Shown here: one piece after another, positions 57,003 to 64,000 of the stretch
Position numbering within the stretch: position 1 is the stretch's first letter
Layout of the letters: the number at the start of each line of letters is the position of its first letter
Source: Streptomyces griseoflavus
Lineage (GTDB): Bacteria; Actinomycetota; Actinomycetes; Streptomycetales; Streptomycetaceae
DNA length: 64,000 nt
NCBI RefSeq assembly: GCF_014649995.1
Contig: NZ_BMUC01000004.1
Coordinates: 99,821 to 163,820, forward strand
Reading direction: 5' to 3'
The notes under the pieces: model-generated
Seen by the model: the letters and a program-made list of their open reading frames with translations, nothing else
Told to the model about the DNA's origin: nothing
Database searches by the model: none
Made by a program: the position numbers and the translations under genes

Positions 57003-57986
57003 GTGACCAGCTCCGACGATCCCGGCGCCGGCTTTCTCGCGGGGCTGGGGCCGCGGCTGCCCTCGCCGCTGCACGAGGTCCTGGACGGACGGTTCGAGCG
57101 GCACGGGGTGCGGCTCCTGCTGAAGCGGGACGACCTGATCCATCCCGAGCTGATCGGCAACAAGTGGCGCAAGCTCGCGCCGAACCTCCACGAGGCCGCC
57201 GGGCGGACCGTGCTCACCTTCGGCGGCGCCTACTCCAACCACCTGCGGGCCACGGCCGCCGCCGGCCGGCTGCTCGGGCTGCGCACGGTCGGCGTGGTGC
57301 GCGGCCAGGAACTCGCCGCCCGCCCGCTCAATCCGTCACTCGCCCGGTGCGCGGCGGACGGCATGCGGCTGCACTTCGTCGAGCGCTCGGCGTACCGCCG
57401 CAAGACCGAGCCGGACACCCTCGCCGCCGTCCTGCGCGCGGCGGGCGCCGAGGACGCGTACGTCGTGCCCGAGGGCGGCAGCAACGCCGCCGCCGTGCGC
57501 GGCTGCCGGGCGCTCGGCGCGGAACTGGCCGGCCACACGGACGTGGCGGCGGTGGCCTGCGGCACCGGCGGGACCCTCGCGGGGATGGCCGCCGGGGCCG
57601 GCGACGGCATGCGCGTGCTGGGCGTCCCCGTCCTCAAGGGCGGCTTCCTGACCGGCGCGATACGGGCCCTGCAGACCGGGGCGTTCGGCGGACCGCGCGG
57701 CGACTGGAGCCTGGAGGACCGTTTCCACTTCGGCGGTTACGCCCGTACGACACCGGAACTGGAGGCGTTCGCCGAGGACTTCGAGCACCGTCACGGCGTC
57801 CCCGTGGAGCGTGTCTATGTCGCCAAGTTGCTTTGTGCCCTTGTCGCCCTCGCGGAGGAGGGGGCGTTCCCGCGCGGGAGCACGGTCGCGGCGGTGATCA
57901 CCGGGCGCCCCTTCCCGGAACACCGCGCCGGCGGCCCGTCCGCGCCTCCCCCGGGGAGCCCGGCACCGCACCCGCCCACCCGCTGA
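57003..57986 (+). CDS. PLP-dependent ACC-deaminase/D-cysteine-desulfhydrase-like enzyme
   Basis: 327 residues, fold-type II. The PLP lysine is in ELIGNKWRKLAPNL, with LLKRDDLIHP before it and FGGAYSNHL, the phosphate-binding-type segment, after it. GCGTGGT is the Gly-rich loop. The family includes 1-aminocyclopropane-1-carboxylate deaminase and D-cysteine desulfhydrase; members like this more often act on D-cysteine. GTG start. Convergent with the antiporter gene. Confidence 0.85.
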   Translation: MTSSDDPGAGFLAGLGPRLPSPLHEVLDGRFERHGVRLLLKRDDLIHPELIGNKWRKLAPNLHEAAGRTVLTFGGAYSNHLRATAAAGRLLGLRTVGVVRGQELAARPLNPSLARCAADGMRLHFVERSAYRRKTEPDTLAAVLRAAGAEDAYVVPEGGSNAAAVRGCRALGAELAGHTDVAAVACGTGGTLAGMAAGAGDGMRVLGVPVLKGGFLTGAIRALQTGAFGGPRGDWSLEDRFHFGGYARTTPELEAFAEDFEHRHGVPVERVYVAKLLCALVALAEEGAFPRGSTVAAVITGRPFPEHRAGGPSAPPPGSPAPHPPTR

Positions 57987-58039
57987 GCGCCACCGGGCAC
58001 GCACCGGCCGCCGGGAGCCCGCTTTCCCGGGGCGGACGG

Positions 58040-59632
58040 TCAGGTCGTCTCGCGGTGGGCGGCCGCCTCCTCCAGGTCCAGGCGGCGCAGCAGCGTCCGG
58101 AGCATCTCGTCGTCGATGTAGCGGCCGTCGCGCAGCCTGACGAACGCCTCGCGCTCGGCGCTGATCATCTCCCGTGCCAGCCGCCGGTAGGTGTCGTCGA
58201 CCGACTCCCCGGTGACCGGGTTGACCTGCCCGAGCCGTTCCCAGACGGCGTTGCGGCGGCGCTCCAGGACGCTGCGCAGCCGGTCGGCGAGCGGTGCCGG
58301 CAGGGCGTTGCGCTCGTCGGAGAGGAGTTCGTCGAGCCGCTGCTCGGCGACCCGGGAGGCCTGCGCCTGGGCGTTGGCCTCCGCCAGGGTCTCGGTCTGC
58401 GCGTCGCGCCCGGGGAGTTTCAGCGCCCGGATCAGCGGGGGCAGCGTCAGTCCCTGCACGACCAGGGTGCCGATCACGGTGGTGAAGGTCAGGAAGAGCA
58501 GCAGGTTGCGGTGCGGGAAGTCCTCGTCCGCGGCCGTGACGGGGATCGAGAAGGCGATGGCCAGCGAGACCACGCCCCGCATGCCGGCCCACGCCACCAC
58601 GAACGGGCTCTTCCAGCCGGGCCTCCCCTCACGCTCCCGGATCCTCGCCGACAGCATCGGCGGCAGCCAGGTCGCCGGGTACACCCACAGGAACCGCACG
58701 ACGACGACCACCACGAAGACGACCAGCGCGTACCAGGCGGAGGCGAAGCCCTCGTGCTCGCCGAGCCCTCGGAGCACGACGGGCAGCTGCAGTCCGATGA
58801 GGGCGAACACGGCCGACTCCAGGACGAACGCCACCATCTTCCACACCGCCTCCTCCTGCAGGCGGGTGGCGAAGTCGACCTCCCACGCGCGGTGCCCCAG
58901 GTAGAGGGCGACGACCACGACGGCGATGACTCCCGAGGCGTGCACCTGTTCGGCGGAGGCGTAGGCGACGAACGGGATGAGCAGGGACAGCGTGTTCTGC
59001 AGCAGCGGTTCCCTCACATGGGTGCGCAGCCAGTGCAGCGGGGCCATCAGCACCAGCCCGCACACCACCCCGCCGACCGCGGCGATCAGGAAGTCCGCGA
59101 TTCCCCCCGCCCAGGTCGTGCCCTCGCCGACGGCCGCCGCCAGCGCCACCCGGAAGGCGGTGATCGCGGTGGCGTCGTTCAGCAGGGACTCGCCCTGGAG
59201 GACGGTGGTGATGCGCGAGGGCAGGCCGACCCGGCGCGCCACCGCGGTCGCCGCGACCGCGTCCGGCGGGGCCACCACCGCGCCGAACACCAGGGCGGCC
59301 GTGAGCGGCAGGGCCGGTACGAGCAGGTACAGGATCCAGCCGACGGCGAAGGTCGCGAACAGCACGTACCCCACCGACAGCAGCGCCACCGGCCGCAGCT
59401 GGGCCCGCAGGTCCAGGTAGGAGCTCTCGGTGGCGGCCGTGTACAGCAGCGGCGGCAGGATCAGCGGCAGGACGATGTGCGGGTCGAGCGCGTAGTCGGG
59501 CACGCCGGGGAGGTAGCTGACCGCCAGGCCGGCCGCGACCAGCACCAGCGGTGCCGGCACCGAGGTGCGCCGGGCCGCCGCCGCGATCGCCGCGCTGCCC
59601 GCCACCAGCAACAGCAGGGGCATCACATCCAT
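58040..59632 (-). CDS. CPA1-family Na+/H+ antiporter
   Basis: 530 residues with about 12 membrane helices. The conserved PPDAVAATAVARRVGLPSRI and QGESLLNDATAITAF segments carry the ion-binding Asp residues (ND motif) of the CPA1/NhaP family. A ~130-residue cytoplasmic tail is helical and charged and probably regulatory. Exchanges Na+ or K+ for H+ at the plasma membrane. Divergent from the UBP zinc-finger gene by 59 bp. Confidence 0.92.
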   Translation of the reverse strand: MDVMPLLLLVAGSAAIAAAARRTSVPAPLVLVAAGLAVSYLPGVPDYALDPHIVLPLILPPLLYTAATESSYLDLRAQLRPVALLSVGYVLFATFAVGWILYLLVPALPLTAALVFGAVVAPPDAVAATAVARRVGLPSRITTVLQGESLLNDATAITAFRVALAAAVGEGTTWAGGIADFLIAAVGGVVCGLVLMAPLHWLRTHVREPLLQNTLSLLIPFVAYASAEQVHASGVIAVVVVALYLGHRAWEVDFATRLQEEAVWKMVAFVLESAVFALIGLQLPVVLRGLGEHEGFASAWYALVVFVVVVVVRFLWVYPATWLPPMLSARIREREGRPGWKSPFVVAWAGMRGVVSLAIAFSIPVTAADEDFPHRNLLLFLTFTTVIGTLVVQGLTLPPLIRALKLPGRDAQTETLAEANAQAQASRVAEQRLDELLSDERNALPAPLADRLRSVLERRRNAVWERLGQVNPVTGESVDDTYRRLAREMISAEREAFVRLRDGRYIDDEMLRTLLRRLDLEEAAAHRETT

Positions 59633-59691
59633 GTCCGGCCGCCCTCGCTTTCCGACGCGGTCGTCCGCGCGCCCGTCGTACTGTGGCCATC

Positions 59692-59952
59692 ATGAAACAG
59701 TGCACGCACGCCGACGCGCTGCCGGACCCGGAACCCGCCCCGCTCGGCGAGACATGCCCGGAGTGCCTGCGGGACGGCACCGACCCGGTGCAGCTGCGGC
59801 TCTGCCTGACCTGCGGTCACGTCGGATGCTGCGACTCCTCGCCGCGCCGGCACGCCACGGAGCACCACAACAGAACCGGCCACCCGGTGATGCGGACCCA
59901 CGAGCCCGGCGAGGACTGGCGCTGGTGCTTCGTCGACCACGTACTGCTGTGA
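59692..59952 (+). CDS. UBP-type (ZnF-UBP) zinc-finger protein
   Basis: 86 residues. Cys/His pattern CTHAD, CPECLRDG, CLTCGHVGCCDSS, HATEHHNRTGHPV matches the ZnF-UBP domain known from deubiquitinases. It stands alone here. Bacterial members are small and of unknown role. ATG 59692. Divergent from the antiporter; shared regulation is possible. Confidence 0.88.
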   Translation: MKQCTHADALPDPEPAPLGETCPECLRDGTDPVQLRLCLTCGHVGCCDSSPRRHATEHHNRTGHPVMRTHEPGEDWRWCFVDHVLL

Positions 59953-60069
59953 CCGGAGGCGACCGGGGTGCCGGACGGTTCGACGCACTGGCGTCTGGGT
60001 ACGTCAATCCGGCGCGCGCTCTTCCCATTTGGGAGCCGCAGACCCCTAGCCACGGAGCGTATCCGTAGA

Positions 60070-60084
60070 TTTACTATGAGTAAC
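60070..60084 (+). promoter_or_regulatory. BldD box upstream of the sigH operon
   Basis: The 15-mer TTTACTATGAGTAAC fits the BldD consensus NTNACNCWGNGTNAN at all but one fixed position and is an inverted repeat (TTACT-ATG-AGTAA). BldD repression of a sigH promoter is known in S. coelicolor. It lies 125 bp before the first gene of the operon. Confidence 0.75.
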
Positions 60085-60208
60085 GGCATGTGGGCCGGGG
60101 TCCCGGGACAGGACCGCTGAGGGCGCGATAGCGTCACCGCTGAACCACGTAGCGCGTTACCCGGGGGCGAAACGGCCCTGAAACGCTCGTACCACCTTGG
60201 AGGTGAGG

Positions 60209-60622
60209 GTGTCCCAGATCGCAGGCGAGCCCGCGACCCAGGACTTCGTGGAAGTCCGGCTGCCGGCCGCGGGGGCCTACCTGTCGGTGCTGCGCACGGC
60301 CACGGCCGGCCTCGCGGCCCGTTTGGACTTCACCCTCGACGAGATCGAGGACCTGCGCATCGCGGTCGACGAGGCCTGCGCGATCCTGCTCCAGCAGGCC
60401 GTGCCGGGGTCGGTGCTCAGCTGTGTCTTCCGGCTCGTCGACGACTCGCTCGAGGTGACCGTCTCGGCGCCGACCACGGACGGTCACGCCCCGTCACGGG
60501 ACACCTTCGCCTGGACCGTGCTGTCCGCGCTCGCGGGCAAGGTGTCGTCGGCCGTGGACGAGGACAAGACCGTGTCGATCAGCCTCTACAAACAGCGCGG
60601 CGCGGGACCCGGGCCGGCGTGA
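60209..60622 (+). CDS. ushX: Anti-sigma factor of SigH (HATPase_c, RsbW-like)
   Basis: 137 residues, RsbW/SpoIIAB-like ATPase fold: FVEVRLPAAGAYLSVLRTAT and the N-box-like IEDLRIAVDEACAILL. It sequesters SigH until released, e.g. by an anti-anti-sigma protein of BldG type. GTG 60209 (with GGAGG 5 nt before) chosen over TTG 60197. Overlaps sigH by GTGA. Also called prsH in the literature as I recall. Confidence 0.9.
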   Translation: MSQIAGEPATQDFVEVRLPAAGAYLSVLRTATAGLAARLDFTLDEIEDLRIAVDEACAILLQQAVPGSVLSCVFRLVDDSLEVTVSAPTTDGHAPSRDTFAWTVLSALAGKVSSAVDEDKTVSISLYKQRGAGPGPA

Positions 60623-61770
60623 GGAGCGAGGACGGGCCGGTGCGGGACGACGAACGCGGCACACGGGAGCTGCCGGCCGAGAGCGTGCCGGACGGCATCG
60701 ACGGCATCCCCGAGCAGGCCCGGCCGCACCCGGAGGACGAGTCCGCGGAGACCGTCCCCCCGGGCGGCGGGCAGGCCGGGGGTGCCGCGCGGAACACGTC
60801 CCCGGCCGGGGCCGGCCGGGGCGACGGGGGCGCTCCCGCGCGGGCGGAACCGGCGGCGGGGGACGAGGCGAGCGCTCGGGGAAGGGCGACGGGCCAGGCG
60901 ATGAGCGAGCACGAGCGACACTCCGAGGACGAGGCGCCGACGACGCCCGGTCCCCAGGGCGCGCGGAGCACACCGGGCGCGCCGGGCACCCACGGCGCGC
61001 ACGCACATCACAACCCGCAGGACCGCAGCGGGGCGCGCGCCCTGTTCCTCGAGCTGCGCACGCTGCAGGACGGCACTCCCGAGTACGCGGAGCTGCGCAA
61101 CCGGCTGGTGCGCATGCACCTGCCGCTCGTCGAGCATCTCGCGCGGCGCTTCCGCAACCGCGGTGAGCCGCTGGACGACCTCACCCAGGTCGCCACCATC
61201 GGGCTGATCAAGTCGGTCGACCGCTTCGACCCCGACCGGGGCGTGGAGTTCTCGACGTACGCCACTCCGACGGTCGTCGGTGAGATCAAGCGGCACTTCC
61301 GCGACAAGGGCTGGGCGGTGCGGGTGCCGCGCCGGCTCCAGGAGCTGCGGCTGGCGCTCACCACGGCCACGGCGGAGCTGTCCCAGCTGCACGGCCGCTC
61401 CCCCACGGTGCACGAGCTGGCCGAGAGGCTGGCCATCTCCGAGGAGGAGGTCCTGGAGGGCCTGGAGTCCGCGAACGCGTACTCGACGCTGTCCCTGGAC
61501 GTCCCGGACACCGACGACGAGTCCCCGGCGGTGGCCGACACCCTCGGCGCCGAGGACGAGGCACTGGAGGGCGTGGAGTACCGGGAGTCGCTCAAGCCGC
61601 TGCTGGAGGACCTCCCGCCGCGCGAGAAGCGGATCCTGCTGCTGCGCTTCTTCGGCAACATGACCCAGTCGCAGATCGCGCAGGAGGTCGGCATCTCGCA
61701 GATGCACGTCTCCCGGCTGCTGGCCCGCACCCTGGCCCAGCTCCGGGAGAAGCTGCTCGTGGAGGAGTGA
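60619..61770 (+). CDS. sigH: Stress-response sigma factor SigH (SigB/SigF subfamily)
   Basis: 383 residues. Residues 1-135 are a low-complexity Glu/Pro/Gly/Ala extension; then region 2 (LVRMHLPLVEHLARRFRNRG, TQVATIGLIKSVDRFDPDRG), region 3 (ELSQLHGRSPTVHELAERLA) and region 4 (LLRFFGNMTQSQIAQEVGIS). In S. coelicolor SigH several size forms arise, and an internal ATG at about residue 95 (AMSEHERHSEDE) would fit a shorter product. GTG start coupled to ushX. Confidence 0.92.
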   Translation: MRSEDGPVRDDERGTRELPAESVPDGIDGIPEQARPHPEDESAETVPPGGGQAGGAARNTSPAGAGRGDGGAPARAEPAAGDEASARGRATGQAMSEHERHSEDEAPTTPGPQGARSTPGAPGTHGAHAHHNPQDRSGARALFLELRTLQDGTPEYAELRNRLVRMHLPLVEHLARRFRNRGEPLDDLTQVATIGLIKSVDRFDPDRGVEFSTYATPTVVGEIKRHFRDKGWAVRVPRRLQELRLALTTATAELSQLHGRSPTVHELAERLAISEEEVLEGLESANAYSTLSLDVPDTDDESPAVADTLGAEDEALEGVEYRESLKPLLEDLPPREKRILLLRFFGNMTQSQIAQEVGISQMHVSRLLARTLAQLREKLLVEE

Positions 61771-61840
61771 CCCGGCAGGGCTCCCGGGGGTTCGTGGGCC
61801 CGGCGCTGTGGCTAGCGGGGTCCGCGGGCGCCTCCGCAGG

Positions 61841-62308
61841 TCAGGACCCGGTTCCCGGACCCGGGTCCTCGGCGTTGCCGGGTCCTCGGATGCCGAGGGC
61901 CCGGGTCGTCTCGGGGTTGACCAGCAGCACGAGCGTGCTGACCGCCACGACGGCGAGCGCGATGCCGGCGGGGATGGCCACCCCGTCGGACACCAGCAGG
62001 TTGTAGGCCACCGGAAGCGCGATGATCTGGGTGATGACGGCGGGGCCCCGGCTCCAGCTCCGCAGCGCGAACAGTCCCCGCGCGGCGATCAGCGGGAGCA
62101 GGGCGAGCGCGACCAGCGTCACCCCGCCGGTGACGGCCTGCTGCCGGTCGTCCGGTTCCCCGGTGAGGGCGAGCACCGCCATCCACACCCCGACGGCCAC
62201 CAGCGCGACCCCTTCCAGGGCGGCCAGTGCCGCGGCACAGGTCAGACGGCGCGGGCGGGGACCGGTGGCGTCCGGGGCGGTCGTGGTGGGGGTCTGCTCG
62301 CTGCTCAC
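61841..62308 (-). CDS. Four-helix integral membrane protein, unknown function
   Basis: 155 residues with about four membrane helices (30-55, 65-90, 100-120, 125-145) and a Gly/Pro-rich C-terminus. GTG 62308 (SSEQTPTTTAPDA) chosen; a GTG at 62356 is an alternative. Convergent with sigH, divergent from the DAG-kinase-like gene. Confidence 0.7.
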   Translation of the reverse strand: MSSEQTPTTTAPDATGPRPRRLTCAAALAALEGVALVAVGVWMAVLALTGEPDDRQQAVTGGVTLVALALLPLIAARGLFALRSWSRGPAVITQIIALPVAYNLLVSDGVAIPAGIALAVVAVSTLVLLVNPETTRALGIRGPGNAEDPGPGTGS

Positions 62309-62424
62309 CCCTGAAGGGTAGCCCTCGCCGCGGGCTCCTTCCGTGGCGAGGTTCACGCCCTCGCCCCCCGCTCGGCAGGGCCTCCGTCTGGGCCCGGTAC
62401 CGCTCAGTAGGTACCCTGCACGTC

Positions 62425-63393
62425 ATGCGTGCACTTCTCGTGGTCAATCCGGCGGCAACCACCACGAGTGCGCGCACGCGCGACGTGCTGATCCACGCCC
62501 TCGCCAGCGAGATGAAGCTGGAGGCGGTCACCACCGAGTACCGCGGGCACGGGCGCGACCTGGGCCGGCAGGCCGCGGAGAGCGACGACATAGACCTGGT
62601 GGTCGCCCTCGGCGGGGACGGCACGGTCAACGAGGTCGTCAACGGCCTGCTGCACGCGGGACCCGACCCGGAGCACCTGCCCGGCCTCGCCGTGGTCCCC
62701 GGCGGCTCCACCAATGTCTTCGCGCGCGCCCTGGGCTTGCCCAACCAGCCCGTGGAGGCCACCGGCGTCCTGCTGGACGCGCTGCGCGAGGGCCGGGAGC
62801 GGACCGTGGGCCTGGGGCTGACCTCGGGCACTCCGGGCACGGAGGACGAGGCCGTGCCGGGCCGCTGGTTCACCTTCAACGCGGGACTGGGTTTCGACGC
62901 CGGCGTCGTCGGCCGGGTGGAGCAGCAGCGGGAGCGCGGTAGGAAGTCCACGCACGCGCTGTACATGCGCCAGGTCGTCCGTCAGCTGCTCGGTGACCCG
63001 CACCGCCGGCGCGGAGTGATCACCCTGGAGCATCCGGGCGAGGAGCCGGTCAGCGATCTGGTGCTGTCCATAGTCTCGAACACCTCGCCGTGGACGTTTC
63101 TCGGCAATCGCCCGATCTACGCGTCACCTAAGGCCGCGTTCGATACCGGCCTCGATCTCTTCGGTCTGAGCCGGATGTCCACCGCCGCCGTTGCCCGGTA
63201 TGGCACGCAGTTGCTCACTTCGTCCCCGGAGCGCGGCCCCCATGGCAGGCACGCGGTGTCCCGCCACGATCTGACACGCTTCACCTTGCATTCGAAGGTG
63301 CCACTGCCCCTCCAGATGGACGGTGACCACCTGGGGCTGCGAACCAGCGTGACGTTCACAGGCGTACGCCGTGCACTGCGTGTGATTGTGTGA
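62425..63393 (+). CDS. Diacylglycerol-kinase/YegS-family lipid kinase
   Basis: 322 residues. Catalytic GGDGTVNEVVNGL, then VVPGGSTNVFARALGLP, and the C-terminal two-layer domain ending LPLQMDGDHLG. It phosphorylates a lipid such as diacylglycerol at the membrane surface. ATG 62425 with no ribosome-binding site close by. TACCCT lies 7 nt before it, so a leaderless start is possible. Confidence 0.9.
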   Translation: MRALLVVNPAATTTSARTRDVLIHALASEMKLEAVTTEYRGHGRDLGRQAAESDDIDLVVALGGDGTVNEVVNGLLHAGPDPEHLPGLAVVPGGSTNVFARALGLPNQPVEATGVLLDALREGRERTVGLGLTSGTPGTEDEAVPGRWFTFNAGLGFDAGVVGRVEQQRERGRKSTHALYMRQVVRQLLGDPHRRRGVITLEHPGEEPVSDLVLSIVSNTSPWTFLGNRPIYASPKAAFDTGLDLFGLSRMSTAAVARYGTQLLTSSPERGPHGRHAVSRHDLTRFTLHSKVPLPLQMDGDHLGLRTSVTFTGVRRALRVIV

Positions 63394-63711
63394 GCAGAAA
63401 GGGCGAAAGTCCTTTCACTCGAACGTTTAGGCCAGGGTCCACCCCATGGAAGTACGGCTGTGACCTAGTCGACACCGAAGAATCAAAAAAAACTTTCCGG
63501 AAGGGGTTGTATCCGCCGCCGAGGTTTGCGAGTCTCTTCTTGGCGATCGGGACGGCCCGCAGGAACAGCCTCCACAGATCACCGGAACCCCTCTTCAGAA
63601 CCCAAGGACCACGCCAGGGAACCTGGCGGTCGGCCCTTCACTTGTTGGGGGATTCGTGAAAGCGTTCACATTCACAAGCACTTGCAGTTACACCAAGGAG
63701 AGGTAGCAGCC
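63394..63711. other. Long leader/promoter region of wblE
   Basis: 318 bp without a gene. It contains an A8 tract (63484-63493, ATCAAAAAAAAC) unusual at this GC content, followed by TTTCCGGAAGGGGTTGTAT. An AAGGAGAGG ribosome-binding site lies just before wblE. I cannot assign the -10/-35 with confidence. Confidence 0.5.
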
Positions 63712-63969
63712 ATGGACTGGCGTCACAACGCCGTTTGCCGCGAGGAAGACCCCGAGCTCTTCTTCCCCATCGGCAACACCGGTCCCGCGCTGCTGCAGAT
63801 CGAGGAAGCCAAGGCCGTCTGCCGTCGCTGCCCGGTGATCGAGAGCTGCCTCCAGTGGGCGCTCGAGTCCGGTCAGGACTCCGGCGTCTGGGGTGGTCTC
63901 AGCGAGGACGAGCGTCGCGCGATGAAGCGCCGCGCCGCCCGCAACCGGGCCCGTCAGGCCTCCGCCTGA
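63712..63969 (+). CDS. wblE: WhiB-like iron-sulfur regulator WblE
   Basis: 85 residues beginning MDWRHNAVCREEDPELFFPI. Four iron-sulfur cysteines C9, C37, C40 and C46 (CX2C within CRRCPVIESC), then GVWGGLSEDERR (the G(I/V)WGG turn) and a basic C-terminal tail. Wbl proteins bind [4Fe-4S] and region 4 of the primary sigma factor. Orthologue of S. coelicolor WblE / mycobacterial WhiB1. ATG 63712 behind AAGGAGAGG. Confidence 0.96.
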   Translation: MDWRHNAVCREEDPELFFPIGNTGPALLQIEEAKAVCRRCPVIESCLQWALESGQDSGVWGGLSEDERRAMKRRAARNRARQASA

Positions 63970-64000
63970 CACCCCCTGTCGACAGCCTGAGCTTGGCGGC

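Noticed and set aside
63498-63525. SigR-type promoter (GGAAG...GTT) before wblE
   Set aside because: Spacing is 20 nt rather than 18-19 and the first element is imperfect.

Overview
The window is about 64 kb of high-GC actinobacterial chromosome, almost certainly Streptomyces. Evidence: strongly GC-biased third positions, frequent GTG/TTG starts, ATGA/GTGA stop-start overlaps, a conservon (sensor kinase, roadblock, DUF742, GTPase), Ni-superoxide dismutase, a WhiB-like protein, bldA-type TTA codons and HspR- and BldD-type operators. From memory the gene order (wblE, sigH operon, eshB-like shell gene, sodN, malic enzyme, kgd, lon, ligD/ku) follows the S. coelicolor SCO5240-SCO5310 block in reverse. 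That correspondence was not checked.

Layout. 0-3.8 kb: a leftward cluster of XRE regulator, ImmA/IrrE metalloprotease, DUF6545-type membrane protein and FAD monooxygenase (cut by the window edge). Two of its genes carry TTA codons. 3.8-8.4 kb: methyltransferase, Ku, stand-alone LigD polymerase, NERD-like protein and a dual-specificity phosphatase. 8.5-12.3 kb: a secreted Asn/Gln/Gly-repeat protein with an SH3-like end, and a second FtsW/PBP pair. 12.3-17.2 kb: DUF3291 remnant, AurF-like di-iron oxygenase, TetR, small protein, NlpC/P60 hydrolase. 15.9-22.3 kb: a conservon operon ending in a StyA-like monooxygenase. 22.6-30.3 kb: PP2C-like protein, MarR, GH25 lysozyme, Lon, spermidine-synthase-like protein and a two-component system. 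30.6-34.7 kb: kgd and a 60-residue protein. 34.7-35.4 kb: a non-coding stretch with 8-bp and 7-bp minisatellites.

35.4-40.6 kb: DUF4097/PadR pair, HTH/Clp-N pair with a palindromic and probably leaderless promoter, zinc-free quinone-oxidoreductase-like protein, malic enzyme. 41-44 kb: polar amino acid ABC transporter. 44-49.2 kb: methyltransferase, CGNR regulator, SodX/SodN, kinase-like protein, AraC, two VOC proteins. 49.2-53.1 kb: reductase remnant, orphan cytochrome oxidase subunit I, SLOG-like and GNAT proteins. 53.3-56.0 kb: a family 2B encapsulin shell gene followed by a polyprenyl diphosphate synthase. 56.2-64 kb: amidase, PLP enzyme, cation/proton antiporter, UBP zinc finger, anti-sigma/SigH operon with a BldD box, DAG-kinase-like protein and WblE.

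The standout candidate system is the encapsulin/polyprenyl synthase pair: a cyclic-nucleotide-domain shell with a predicted isoprenoid enzyme cargo. The second is the bldA-codon-marked XRE/ImmA/membrane/monooxygenase cluster at the left edge. No rRNA, tRNA, IS element, prophage or CRISPR array was seen. The window is core-type chromosome rather than an obvious island.
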